Origin: Gemmatimonadota bacterium
GTDB taxonomy: Bacteria; Gemmatimonadota; Gemmatimonadetes; Longimicrobiales; Gaopeijiaceae
Direction of reading: 5' to 3'
DNA length: 64,000 nucleotides
Assembly (NCBI GenBank): GCA_041390125.1
Contig: JAWKQN010000022.1
Location: 1 to 64,000 of the forward strand
Below are positions 44,958 through 53,944 of this stretch, in pieces. The number at the start of each line of letters is the position of its first letter. Position 1 is the stretch's first letter. Below the pieces are notes generated by a model. The model was not told the DNA's origin. It saw nothing but the letters and a program-made list of their open reading frames with translations, and made no database searches. A program made the position numbers and the translations under genes.

Positions 44958-46721
44958 TCAGTACCGCCAACTCGTGAGGTCGGCGCCGCGCGGTGCGCTG
45001 CGCTCGATCCGGTCCACGATGCGAGGTGCGAACATCTGGATGTAGCGCAGCCGGGAGTACCCGTTCCCGCGCGTGTGATCCCCGTTCCAGCAATGCTCGG
45101 CACGGTCGCCGTAGTCGACCTCTCCGGCGTAGTAGGGATCGGTCGTGGACTCCAGGAACTCCTCCGCCAGGTAGACGGCGTTGTTGAGGTAGTAGTTGTC
45201 CATGTCGCCCACGTAGATGTGCAGCTTGCCCGCCACGCGCGGCCCCAGCGTCGTCCAGTCCCGCTGCAGGATGTGCGTGAGGTCGTAGTTGTCCCGCCAG
45301 TAGGCGGCCACCGAGGGGTCGATCTCCCCCGTGCGCTTGTCCCAGATGGGCTTGGGATACCCGTCCTCGCCGACCGGCGAATACACCGCCTGCCAGATGT
45401 CCCACTGGTCGCCGGAGCGCCCGCGGCTGGCGATCGCCATCTCGCGGTGGTTCATCTGCTCGAGCGTGGCGGTCAGGTGCCCCTTGTAGTTCCGGAATCC
45501 CGGGCGCGGGGTGCGGCGGAACGGCCCCTCCGTGTAGTAGGCGTTCCGGTCCTCGTACAGGTTCACGACCGTGTAGGCCCGGAAGTCGATGGGATCGGGA
45601 CAGGCGATGAAGGCGCCGTTGTACTCGTCGGGATAGAACACCTGGGCGGCCATGGCCTCCCACCCGCCCGTCGATCCGCCGTACAGGAAGCGCGCCCATC
45701 CCTCCCCCAGCCCGCGGAAGCGCCGCTCGATCTCGGGGATCAGCTCGTACGTGATGGCATCGCCGTAGGGCCCCAGGTTGGCGGAGTTCACGGCATAGGA
45801 GTCGTCGTAGTACGGGTTGGCATGCTGGATCTCGATGACCAGCATCCGGGGGAAGTCCGGACCCGTCCACTCCTGGTGCAGGGCCCAGGCGGCGGAATCC
45901 TGCACATGGTTGTAGCAGTCCAGATCGAAGCGCGCGCTGTACTCGCAGGGCGTGTCGAGGTCGGGCGGCGTCTCGCGCCAGCCGCCGAAGTCGTACGGGA
46001 AGTGGCCGTGGAAGACGGCGAGCGGGTAGCGCGCCTGCGGGTGCGTGTCGAATCCGGCGGGCAGCAGGACGTGCGCGCCCAGGTACATGTCCGTTCCCCA
46101 GAACTCGGACAGCCGTTCACTCCGGATCCGGACGTGCTTCACGAACGGGGTCTCCGGCGGATCGGGGATCGCGGGGATGGTCTCGGTGAGCTCCAGGCGC
46201 AGCGGTGTCCGTGAGCCCGGGTCCACCTGGAGGGCCGCCGCCACCGAATGCAGGTTGCCGGGTTTGCGACTCCACACCTGCCCCTCGCCGCGGTCCGGCG
46301 GCAGCTTCACCACGTGTCCGTCCGAACGTCGGAAGGTCTCGTAGCGGTTCAGCAGCGCCTGCACGCGATAGGGTCCGGCCGGGAGCCCCCCGAGCGCTGG
46401 AACCGGATAGCCGAACGCGCTGCCATCCACCGTGCGGGTCGTGCCCGGCGCCCACCCCTCCACGTCCACGCCGAACACCTGTGCGCTGGTGACGTTGTCG
46501 TTGACCTGGAAGCGGGGCTCGCCGGTGGTATCCGCGGAGATGAGCAGGAGGAGCCGCCCGTCCACCGCGCCCTCCGCCGCGCCCTCGGGGAGCAGCACGT
46601 CGAACGACAGCGGCGCGGCGGCCGGCGGCCCCCCTCCCCCACCGCAGGCGAGCGGGCCCAGGAGCGGAAGCAGGAGGACCAGGCGGGCGGCCAGGGCCGG
46701 AAACCGACGCGGGGCGGACAT
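44958..46721 (-). CDS. Exported esterase-like alpha/beta-hydrolase lipoprotein
   Basis: 587 residues from the ATG at 46721, with signal LVLLLPLLGPLAC and a following Gly run. The N-terminal ~200 residues look like an Ig/beta-sandwich domain. The catalytic part has PLAVFHGHFPYDFGGWRE and the nucleophile elbow LYGGSTGGWEAMA (GxSxG), placing it near the esterase D/feruloyl-esterase type group (Putative_esterase). His-rich HCWNGDHTRGNGYSR near the end may supply the catalytic His. Natural substrate unknown. It is probably in one transcript with the M28 peptidase. Confidence 0.8.
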   Translation of the reverse strand: MSAPRRFPALAARLVLLLPLLGPLACGGGGGPPAAAPLSFDVLLPEGAAEGAVDGRLLLLISADTTGEPRFQVNDNVTSAQVFGVDVEGWAPGTTRTVDGSAFGYPVPALGGLPAGPYRVQALLNRYETFRRSDGHVVKLPPDRGEGQVWSRKPGNLHSVAAALQVDPGSRTPLRLELTETIPAIPDPPETPFVKHVRIRSERLSEFWGTDMYLGAHVLLPAGFDTHPQARYPLAVFHGHFPYDFGGWRETPPDLDTPCEYSARFDLDCYNHVQDSAAWALHQEWTGPDFPRMLVIEIQHANPYYDDSYAVNSANLGPYGDAITYELIPEIERRFRGLGEGWARFLYGGSTGGWEAMAAQVFYPDEYNGAFIACPDPIDFRAYTVVNLYEDRNAYYTEGPFRRTPRPGFRNYKGHLTATLEQMNHREMAIASRGRSGDQWDIWQAVYSPVGEDGYPKPIWDKRTGEIDPSVAAYWRDNYDLTHILQRDWTTLGPRVAGKLHIYVGDMDNYYLNNAVYLAEEFLESTTDPYYAGEVDYGDRAEHCWNGDHTRGNGYSRLRYIQMFAPRIVDRIERSAPRGADLTSWRY

Positions 46722-47054
46722 CGTCGACGACTCCTTCAGGGGACGCAGCCCAGCGTCGAGCATGAGGGCGCCGGGCCGGATGGATCCTAGCGTGCGGCGA
46801 ACCGCGCGGCATCCCCTGCGACGGTCCCGACCAGCGCCGCCGATCCCGGTCGAAGGACCCACCGCTCTACGCGAGGGGACACGAGATCCGGTTGCTCCCG
46901 CAGCACGTGGAGCGTGTTTCGGTCCGCGTCACCGTGCACGAACTCCCGGTGGAATCCGGGGCCCGTCCGCCCGATCCCGTAGGCTCTCGCCAGGCACGGA
47001 TGTGGAATCCTCGAGGGCAGCACCGAACCCTCGTCCCCCCCGGAGCCACACACG
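46722..47054. other. 333-bp divergent intergenic region
   Basis: Lies between the minus-strand esterase and the plus-strand M48 peptidase and should carry both promoters. No gene, terminator or convincing promoter pair was identified. Confidence 0.4.
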
Positions 47055-48512
47055 ATGCGCATCGAGCCTTCCTTCGTCCCGACCGCGCTGCTCGGCCTGT
47101 CGCTCGGCCTCGCGGCCGCCGGCTGCGCCACCAATCCCGCGACAGGCGACACGCAGCTCTCCCTCATCTCCGAGGAGCAGGAGATCCAGATGGGGCAGCA
47201 GGCCGCCCAACAGGTGGAGACATCCATTGGGCTGGTGGAGGATCCGGAGCTGCAGGAGTACGTCTCCCGGATCGGGCAGTCCCTCGCGGCCGAGTCGGAA
47301 CGGCCCGACCTGCCGTGGAGCTTCCAGGTGGTGGACGATCCAGGCGTCAACGCCTTCGCGCTCCCGGGTGGCTTCATCTACGTCACGCGCGGGATCCTGG
47401 CGACCTTCATGTCCGAAGCGGAGCTGGCGGCCGTCCTCGGACACGAGATCGGGCACGTGACCGCGCGCCACAGCGTCAATCAGTTGAGCCAACAACAGGT
47501 GCTCGGGGGGCTGGCCGGGCTCGGCGCCGCCGTCTTCGATCTCGGCTCCACCACGCAGGGACTCCTGGGAACCGGTTTGAACCTGCTGTTCCTCAAGTAC
47601 AGCCGGGACGACGAGCGGGAGGCCGACGAGTTGGGACTGCGCTACATGACGCGCGAGCGCTACGCTCCGCGCGAGATGCTGGATGTGTTCCGCACGCTCC
47701 AGCGTGTGGGTGAGAGCGCGGGAGGATCCGGAACACCCGGGTGGCTGTCCACCCACCCCGCGCCCGCGGACCGGCTGGAGCGGATCGCCGAGCGCATCGA
47801 CCAGGACACGGTGGACCTCGCCGATCCGGTGGTGGAGCGCGCAGCCTACCTGCAGCAGGTGGACGGTCTCGTCTACGGGCAGGACCCGCGCAACGGCTTC
47901 TTCCGCGATCAGGTCTTCCTGCACCCCGAGCTGGCGTTCCGGCTCCAGTTCCCACAGGGCTGGCAGACGCGCAACCTGCCGCAGGCCGTCGTGGGCTCCA
48001 GCCCGGATCAGCAGGCGGCGCTGCAGCTGACGCTGGTGGAGGGCTCCTCCGCCTCCGCGGCCGTGCAGGCGTTCGGTGGGCAGGACGGCGTTCGCCTGGG
48101 CCAGGCCTCCACCACCCGCATCGACGGCCTCCCGGCGGCGGTCGGCGGCTTCGAGGCCGACGCGGAGCAGGGCACGCTCCGGGGCCTCGTCGCCGCCATC
48201 GAGTACGAGGGTCGGGTCTACCAGATCCTCGGATACACGGGCGCTTCGGCCTTCGCGAGCTGGGAAGGGACGTTCCGCGAGACGATGGGGAGCTTCGGTG
48301 CGGTACGCGACGCCTCCACCCTGGACGTCGAGCCTCGTCGCCTGGACCTGGTCCGGATCGGCACGGCGCTGGATCTCCAGGCCTTTGCCCGTCAGCACAG
48401 CCCGGGCGCCGACGTGGAGACGCTCTCGCTCATCAACGGGGTTCCCGCGGACGGCACGCTGGAACCCGGTACCTGGAAGCGGATCGTGGGCGACGCGCGC
48501 TTCGGCAACTGA
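47055..48512 (+). CDS. M48-family metalloprotease lipoprotein with extra C-terminal domain
   Basis: 485 residues. Signal peptide with AAAGC lipobox. The N-terminal signature SEEQEIQMGQQAA and GGFIYVTRGILA are typical of M48 (BepA/Oma1-like) peptidases. The zinc site is GHEIGHVTARHS (HExxH), and EREADELGLRYM gives the third ligand Glu. STHPAPADRLERI ends the peptidase domain near residue 255. The remaining ~230 residues are an additional beta-rich domain not present in short members; its LINGVPADGTLEPGTWKRIV end resembles a LysM-like tail found in some members. Envelope quality control is the usual role. Confidence 0.9.
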   Translation: MRIEPSFVPTALLGLSLGLAAAGCATNPATGDTQLSLISEEQEIQMGQQAAQQVETSIGLVEDPELQEYVSRIGQSLAAESERPDLPWSFQVVDDPGVNAFALPGGFIYVTRGILATFMSEAELAAVLGHEIGHVTARHSVNQLSQQQVLGGLAGLGAAVFDLGSTTQGLLGTGLNLLFLKYSRDDEREADELGLRYMTRERYAPREMLDVFRTLQRVGESAGGSGTPGWLSTHPAPADRLERIAERIDQDTVDLADPVVERAAYLQQVDGLVYGQDPRNGFFRDQVFLHPELAFRLQFPQGWQTRNLPQAVVGSSPDQQAALQLTLVEGSSASAAVQAFGGQDGVRLGQASTTRIDGLPAAVGGFEADAEQGTLRGLVAAIEYEGRVYQILGYTGASAFASWEGTFRETMGSFGAVRDASTLDVEPRRLDLVRIGTALDLQAFARQHSPGADVETLSLINGVPADGTLEPGTWKRIVGDARFGN

Positions 48513-48624
48513 GCGACGCGCATTCCGCACCCTGGCCCGCGGGCGATCCGGATGATGGCGGGCGGCCTGCGGCACGACGCCATCGTATGGCCCCCTGCAC
48601 GTGTCGGGGGTTACGCTCCCACCC

Positions 48625-49032
48625 ATGGTGGAAGAGATCTCGGTCCGCACGACGGGTCAGGGACTGCACGAGGTCACCCCTGCGATCCAGCGCGTGGTGA
48701 CCGACGCCGGCTGCACGGATGGCCTCTGCACCGTCCTCATCCGGCACACCTCGGCCAGCCTCACGATCCAGGAGAACGCGGATCCGTCCGCGCGGCACGA
48801 CCTGGAGCGCTGGATGGAGCGCATGGTGCCGGAGGGACAGGCGTGGTTCACGCACACGTCCGAGGGGCCGGACGACATGCCTTCCCACATCCGCGCGGCC
48901 CTCACGTCCACCACCCTGTCCATCCCGGTCCTGGGCGGCCGGCTGGCGCTGGGCACCTGGCAAGGGATCTACGTCTGGGAGCATCGGCGTCGCGGCTCGG
49001 CACGGCGGTTGGTCGTGCACGTGGGGCCGTAG
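48625..49032 (+). CDS. yjbQ: YjbQ/UPF0047 family protein
   Basis: 135 residues from the ATG at 48625 (a GTG at 48601 would add 8 residues). The conserved family segments are IRHTSASLTIQENADP and HTSEGPDDMPSHI, followed by GTWQGIYVWEHR. Family members have a small trimeric fold with a histidine/Glu anion- or metal-binding site and have been linked to secondary thiamine-phosphate synthase activity in E. coli. Stand-alone here; 110 bases before a Tat-type aminotransferase gene. Confidence 0.93.
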   Translation: MVEEISVRTTGQGLHEVTPAIQRVVTDAGCTDGLCTVLIRHTSASLTIQENADPSARHDLERWMERMVPEGQAWFTHTSEGPDDMPSHIRAALTSTTLSIPVLGGRLALGTWQGIYVWEHRRRGSARRLVVHVGP

Positions 49033-49141
49033 CAGCCCGCGGGACCGCGCGGCACCCGCGGCATCCTCGCTGCCACCCCTGTCGTCGCTGCGCGCTCCCG
49101 CGCATGTTGGGCGCTTCCACTCCCTCCGCCCCGGAGGCCCC

Positions 49142-50404
49142 ATGACCGCTTCGCTCGATCGTCGGCAGTTCGCCCGTCTCTTCGCCCTCGGCGGCTCGGC
49201 CGCGTTCCTCGGGCACCCTGGCCTGGCGCACGCCGCCCTGCCCGTCCGGACGTCGGGAGCAGGCCTGTGGGAGGACGTGCGCGCCCGCTTCCTGATGCCA
49301 CCCGATCTGACGGTGCTGAACGCCGCCAACCTCTGCCCCTCCCCGCGCTCGACGCTCGAGCGCGTGCACGCGCTGACGGAGCGGCTGGACCGGGAACCCC
49401 TGCCGAGCTTCCGCGCCGAGATGCACGGCGTGAAGGCCGAGACGCGACGCCGGGTCGCGGCGCACCTGCGTGTCGCGCCGGAGAGCGTCCTCCTCACCCG
49501 CAACACGAGTGAGGCCAACAACTGGGTCTCGACCGGACTGGACCTGGGACCGGGGGACGAGGTCGTCCTCTTCGGGGACAACCACCCCAGCAACCACCAG
49601 GCGTGGACCGAGAAGGCGCGGCGCTTCGGCTACACCGTCACCATCGTGGACCCGATCCATCCGCACCCCGGCACCGATCGCTACGTGGAAGCCTTCGCGC
49701 GCGCGCTGGGGCCGCGCACGCGCGTCCTGGCGTTCACGCATCTCACCAATACGGCCGGCGACCTGATGCCCGCTGCCGAGCTGTGCGCGCTGGCCCGCGA
49801 GCGCGGCGTGCTGAGCCTGGTGGACGGTGCACAGTCCTTCGGGTTGCTGGACGTCGATCTGTCGACGTTGGATCCCGACTTCTACTCCGGCAGCGCGCAC
49901 AAATGGCCGTGCGGCCCGAAGGAGACCGGGGTCCTCTACGTCAACCCGCGCGTGCAGGAGCGCTTCTGGCCCAGCGTCTACAGCGCCTACACCGGCGAGA
50001 CCGGCCTCTCGCGCACGCACGAAGGGCTCGGTCAACGGGACGAGCCGGCGCTGCAGGCGTTCGGCGAGCAGATGGAGTTCCTGTCCGGGATCGGCCAGGC
50101 CCGGATCGAAGCGCGCAGCCGGGAGCTGGCGACCGCGCTCCACGATGCCCTCGTTGCGATCGACGGCGTGCGCATGTGGACGTCACCGCACGCCGATCGG
50201 CGGGCCGCGGTGCTCACCTTCGAGCCGGCCGGGCTCGACCCACGGCGCCTCACGGACGCGCTGGAGGCGGAGGGCATCGTGTGCGCGAACCGGACGGGCG
50301 CCGACCGGCCCGGGATCCGCTTCTCGCCGCACTTCTACAACTCCATGGAGGACGTGGAACGCGCCGCGGAGGCCATCCGCCGTCACGTCCGCCAGGGGCT
50401 CTGA
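49142..50404 (+). CDS. Class V aminotransferase-fold PLP protein with Tat signal
   Basis: 420 residues. The N-terminus has DRRQFARLFALGGSAAFLG, a twin-arginine signal, followed by AHA-type cleavage sequence. The PLP fold includes TRNTSEANNWVSTGL (phosphate loop), VDGAQSFGLLDVD (PLP Asp) and SGSAHKWPCGPKETG with the Schiff-base Lys. Closest in pattern to isopenicillin-N-epimerase/cysteine-desulfurase-like members of class V. PLP is loaded in the cytoplasm, so Tat export of the folded holoenzyme makes sense. Substrate unknown. The Sco fusion gene begins 46 bases later. Confidence 0.87.
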   Translation: MTASLDRRQFARLFALGGSAAFLGHPGLAHAALPVRTSGAGLWEDVRARFLMPPDLTVLNAANLCPSPRSTLERVHALTERLDREPLPSFRAEMHGVKAETRRRVAAHLRVAPESVLLTRNTSEANNWVSTGLDLGPGDEVVLFGDNHPSNHQAWTEKARRFGYTVTIVDPIHPHPGTDRYVEAFARALGPRTRVLAFTHLTNTAGDLMPAAELCALARERGVLSLVDGAQSFGLLDVDLSTLDPDFYSGSAHKWPCGPKETGVLYVNPRVQERFWPSVYSAYTGETGLSRTHEGLGQRDEPALQAFGEQMEFLSGIGQARIEARSRELATALHDALVAIDGVRMWTSPHADRRAAVLTFEPAGLDPRRLTDALEAEGIVCANRTGADRPGIRFSPHFYNSMEDVERAAEAIRRHVRQGL

Positions 50405-50449
50405 CCGGCGGAGGGAGCCCACCCGGCCGTCGGGGGTAGGCGGCGCATC

Positions 50450-51490
50450 ATGCGTACTCCGGCCCGCTCCCTGTCCCTGCTCGCGCTCGTGGCCCTCGGC
50501 TGCGGTGCGCCCGAGGGCGACCCGCTCCCCCGCCTCCTCGACTCGCTGGGAGGCGAGGTGTTCGTGCAGCCCTACCGGCTTCCCAGCGTCCAGATGGCCG
50601 ACCAGCACGGCCGTCCCTTCGATCTCCGGACCGAAGCGCGGGGCCACATCACCTTCCTGTACTTCGGCTACGTCCACTGCCCGGACATCTGCCCCATCAC
50701 CATGGCGACGCTGGCCCGGGCGCTCGAGCGCCTGGAGCCCGCGGAGCGGGAGCAGGTGCGCACCGTCTTCGTGGGCATGGACCCACCGCGCGACACGCCG
50801 GAGGTGCTGGCGCCCTGGCTGGCCAACCTGGACCCGAGCTTCGTGGGGCTGAGCCCCACGTTCGAGGAGCTGGACGCCATCCTCGCGCAGCTCGGTTTCC
50901 GCCGCCCCCCGCAGGAGTACCCGGAGGAGGGGCCCTACGAGGTCGCGCACCCGGGCCTGCTGTTCGTCTTCACGCCCGACCGCCTGGGACGCTACGGCTA
51001 CCCCCCCGACGCGCTCGATGCCGACGTGATCGCCACCGGCGTCCGCGCCCTGCTCAACCTGGAGTGGCGCTCCCGGACCGGTGTGGACGTGCAGGGCGCG
51101 GCCGCAGCCGATCCGCTCGGGCAGGCCCAGGTGTCCGTGTACGCCACGCTGGTCAACGGCGGCACCGTGGCGGATACGCTACTCGGGCTCTCGGCCCCTG
51201 GAGCCCGGGCGGGCAGCCTGCACGAGATGGTGCACGAGGGGGGTGTGATGCGCATGCAGGCCGTGCCCTCCCTGGTGATCCCGGCAGGGGGCCGGCTCAC
51301 GCTCGCGCCGGGGGCGCTCCACGGCATGCTCGAAGGCGTGTCCGCACCCCCGATCGCAGGCGACACGCTGGACGTCTCCTTCCGACTCGCGCGGGCGGGA
51401 GAGGTGGTGGTGCGCGTGCCGGTCCTGCACCCGGCCGATGTCGCGCGCGGTCGATCGGAAGACGGGCAGGGCCCGCACGGCGGGCACTAG
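50450..51490 (+). CDS. Sco1/SenC-PCuAC copper chaperone fusion lipoprotein
   Basis: 346 residues. Signal ending ALGC. Residues ~40-205 are a Sco/thioredoxin fold: the CxxxC copper/redox motif HCPDIC (Cys77, Cys81), VGMDPPRDTP and the third ligand His167 in VAHPGLL. Residues ~215-328 are a PCuAC domain: LHEMVHEGGVMRM and LHGML give the H-M-M-HxM copper site (His258, Met260, Met267/269, His291, Met293). The C-terminus is His-rich (GPHGGH). Sco and PCuAC proteins are separate partners in assembling the CuA site of cytochrome oxidase; here one polypeptide could relay copper internally. Confidence 0.9.
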   Translation: MRTPARSLSLLALVALGCGAPEGDPLPRLLDSLGGEVFVQPYRLPSVQMADQHGRPFDLRTEARGHITFLYFGYVHCPDICPITMATLARALERLEPAEREQVRTVFVGMDPPRDTPEVLAPWLANLDPSFVGLSPTFEELDAILAQLGFRRPPQEYPEEGPYEVAHPGLLFVFTPDRLGRYGYPPDALDADVIATGVRALLNLEWRSRTGVDVQGAAAADPLGQAQVSVYATLVNGGTVADTLLGLSAPGARAGSLHEMVHEGGVMRMQAVPSLVIPAGGRLTLAPGALHGMLEGVSAPPIAGDTLDVSFRLARAGEVVVRVPVLHPADVARGRSEDGQGPHGGH

Positions 51491-51558
51491 CCGGTCACTG
51501 CAGAAGCACCCCGCGTCGGCAGCGCCGTCGCCCCGGAGCGCCGAGGCGTCCGCCCATC

Positions 51559-52323
51559 TCACATCACAGGCGCCTGGAAGAACTCCGCGACGAAGTCGTC
51601 CGCGGGACGCGCCGCCAGCTCGGCCACGGTCCCCGCCTGTGCCACCCGCCCGTCGAGGAGCACCACGACGGGACCGCCGAGGGCCACGACATCGCGCAGG
51701 TCGTGCGTGACCACGAGCGCCGGCCGGGCCCGGGCGGCCAGGTAGTCCGCCAGGAAGCGCCGCGTCTCCCGGCGCGAGCGCGCGTCGAGCGCGGAGAGCG
51801 GCTCGTCCAGCAGCAGCGCGTCGGGCGCGGTCGCCAGCGCACGCGCGAGCGCGACCCGCTGGCGCTCCCCTCCCGACAGCGTCGCCGGTGCCCGCTCCGC
51901 GAGGTGGGCCGCGTCGAGCTCCGCGAGCACGGCGCGCGCGCGGATCCGCCGCTCGGAGCGCGCGAGGCCGTGCAGACCGAACGCGACGTTGTCCAACGCC
52001 GACAGGTGGGGGAACAGGGCGTAGCCCTGCGGGACGTAGCCGAGGCGACGCCGCTCGGGCGGCAGATCGATGCCGGCGGCGGAGTCGAACAGCGGATGCC
52101 CACCGACCCGCACGTGCCCCGACACGGGGATGCGGGCGCCGGAGAGGATCCGGAGCAGGGTCGTCTTCCCCGCGCCGTTGGGGCCGACCAGCGCCGTGGG
52201 CGCCGACCCCAGCACCATCTCCACGTCCAGCGTCAGCGAACCGATCCGGCCGTGCAGCCGAAGATCCCAGCCCGGCCCGGAGGGTCCCTCCACGCCGTCC
52301 GCACCGGGGTCACGCGTGCTCAC
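51559..52323 (-). CDS. modC: Molybdate/tungstate ABC transporter ATPase ModC (no MOP domain)
   Basis: 254 residues from a GTG overlapping the modB stop (GTGA). Walker A GPNGAGKTT, signature LSGGERQR, Walker B LLLDEPLSALDA and H-loop VTHDL are all intact; FPHLSALDNVAFGL is ModC/CysA-like. E. coli ModC is ~350 residues with a C-terminal MOP/TOBE regulatory domain, and that domain is absent here. Cis-regulation by oxyanion binding to the ATPase is therefore not expected. Confidence 0.9.
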   Translation of the reverse strand: MSTRDPGADGVEGPSGPGWDLRLHGRIGSLTLDVEMVLGSAPTALVGPNGAGKTTLLRILSGARIPVSGHVRVGGHPLFDSAAGIDLPPERRRLGYVPQGYALFPHLSALDNVAFGLHGLARSERRIRARAVLAELDAAHLAERAPATLSGGERQRVALARALATAPDALLLDEPLSALDARSRRETRRFLADYLAARARPALVVTHDLRDVVALGGPVVVLLDGRVAQAGTVAELAARPADDFVAEFFQAPVM

Positions 52324-53177
52324 GACGCCGCCCCTCCCCCCCGCCCCAACCGCCGTGACCACACCCGGATGGACAGCCGCAGCAGCAGGAGCACCCCGAC
52401 CGCGACGAGGGCCAGCACGACCGCGGTGGCGCGGGCGGCGTCCAGGTCGGTCTCCAGGGCGGTGTAGATGGCGAGCGGCAGCGTGCGCGTGCGCCCGGGC
52501 AGGCTCCCCGCGAACAGCAGCGTGGCGCCGAACTCCCCCACGGCGCGCGCCCAGCACAGCGCGGCGCCCGACACCAGCCCCGGCAGCGCGGCCGGCACGG
52601 CCACACTGCGGAACGCGCGCGCGGGAGAGGCGCCCAGGGTGCGCGCCACCATCAGCAGGTCGTCGTCCACCTCGCGGAAGGCCGCAGCCGCGGACTGCAC
52701 GTAGAACGGCGCGGCCACCACCACCTGGGCGAGCACCACCGCGGCCGTGGTGAAGGGGATCTGCACGCCGGCGGCGGAGAGCGCGGGCCCGAAGAGGCCG
52801 CCCCGCCCGAAGGCGTCGAGCAGCGCCACACCCAGCACCGCAGGCGGCAGCACGATGGGCAGCTCGACCCACGGCTCCAGCAGGCGCCGCGCGCGCGACG
52901 ACGAACGGGCCAGCCACCACGCCAGCGGCGTGCCGGTCACGAGCACCACCGTGAGGCTGAAGAGGGTGGTGCGCAGGGACAGGAGCAGGGCCGCGCCCAG
53001 CGCCGGATCGCGCAAGCCGGCGCCGAGCGCGGCCGGTGAGCCCGCCAGCACGAGCGCCACCACGGGCAGGATCAGACACCCGAGCAGGGCGACCGCGAGG
53101 AGATGCGCGACCGGACCGCCCGAGCCGCCGATCCTGCCGAACCGGACGTCGCGGGGCGTGCGCGGGCTCGCGCTCAC
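52320..53177 (-). CDS. modB: Molybdate/tungstate ABC transporter permease ModB
   Basis: 285 residues from a GTG overlapping the modA stop. Five or six membrane segments; SLRTTLFSLTVVLVTGTPLAWWLA, ELPIVLPPAVLGVALLDAFG and WARAVGEFGATLLFAG are the ModB hallmarks. The EAA loop is VARTLGASPARAFRSVAVPA. It forms the homodimeric channel with ModC. Confidence 0.92.
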   Translation of the reverse strand: MSASPRTPRDVRFGRIGGSGGPVAHLLAVALLGCLILPVVALVLAGSPAALGAGLRDPALGAALLLSLRTTLFSLTVVLVTGTPLAWWLARSSSRARRLLEPWVELPIVLPPAVLGVALLDAFGRGGLFGPALSAAGVQIPFTTAAVVLAQVVVAAPFYVQSAAAAFREVDDDLLMVARTLGASPARAFRSVAVPAALPGLVSGAALCWARAVGEFGATLLFAGSLPGRTRTLPLAIYTALETDLDAARATAVVLALVAVGVLLLLRLSIRVWSRRLGRGGGAAS

Positions 53178-53944
53178 CGGGGCTCGAATCCGTGGGCGGA
53201 CAGGACGCGCCGGCCCTCGTCGGAGTCCAGCAGCGCGCGGAAGGCGCGGGCGAGGTCGGGCTGGGCGCTTCCGGTCACCGTCGCGATGCGGTACTCCGCC
53301 CGCGGACCCAGCCCCTCGGGCACGGGCACGATGCGCACCGCGCCGGACGCAGCGGCGTCCGTGGCGTAGACGAAGGCGGCGTCGGCCTCGCCCAGCACCA
53401 CCTTCGCCAGCACCAGACGCACGTTCGTCTCCTCCGAGACCACCGCCGCGCGCACGGAGTCGGCGAACGCACGCCCGAAGCGCACCGCCGCGTCCTCCAG
53501 GAGCGCGCGCGTGTAGCGCCCCACCGGGACCTCGGCCGTGCCCACGACGAGCCTCCGCGCCCGCGGCAGCGCCTCGAAGCGCTCGATGCCCGCGGGATTC
53601 GCCACGGGCACGACCACGACCAGCCGGTTGCGCGCGAAGGTGCGCGCCTCGTGGACGAGCCCCGCGGCCGCGAGGGCCTCCATGTGGGCCGGATCCGCGG
53701 ACGCATAGACATCCGCCGGAGCGCCCTGCTCGATCTGGAGGCGCAGGACCTGGCTGCCGGCGAAGCTCGGCACGACGTCCACCCCGGGGTGCGCAGCCTC
53801 GAAGCGGTGCTCGAGATCGCTGAACGCCTCGGTGAGCGAGGAGGCCGCGAAGACCACGAGCGTGCGCCGCGGCCCCTCGGCCCCGGGACCGCAGCCGGCT
53901 GCCGCCAGCAGCAGCGCCGCCACGAACAGCGCCCGGCCGCTCAC
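53174..53944 (-). CDS. modA: Molybdate/tungstate-binding lipoprotein ModA
   Basis: 256 residues from the GTG at 53944, overlapping the regulator stop (GTGA). Signal LFVAALLLAAAGC with lipobox. The ligand-site segments are VFAASSLTEAFSDL, PSFAGSQVLRLQIEQGAPAD and DVYASADPAHM, typical of ModA, and EADAAFVYATDA follows. Captures oxyanion in the periplasm for ModB/ModC. Molybdate versus tungstate cannot be decided by eye. Confidence 0.92.
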   Translation of the reverse strand: MSGRALFVAALLLAAAGCGPGAEGPRRTLVVFAASSLTEAFSDLEHRFEAAHPGVDVVPSFAGSQVLRLQIEQGAPADVYASADPAHMEALAAAGLVHEARTFARNRLVVVVPVANPAGIERFEALPRARRLVVGTAEVPVGRYTRALLEDAAVRFGRAFADSVRAAVVSEETNVRLVLAKVVLGEADAAFVYATDAAASGAVRIVPVPEGLGPRAEYRIATVTGSAQPDLARAFRALLDSDEGRRVLSAHGFEPR

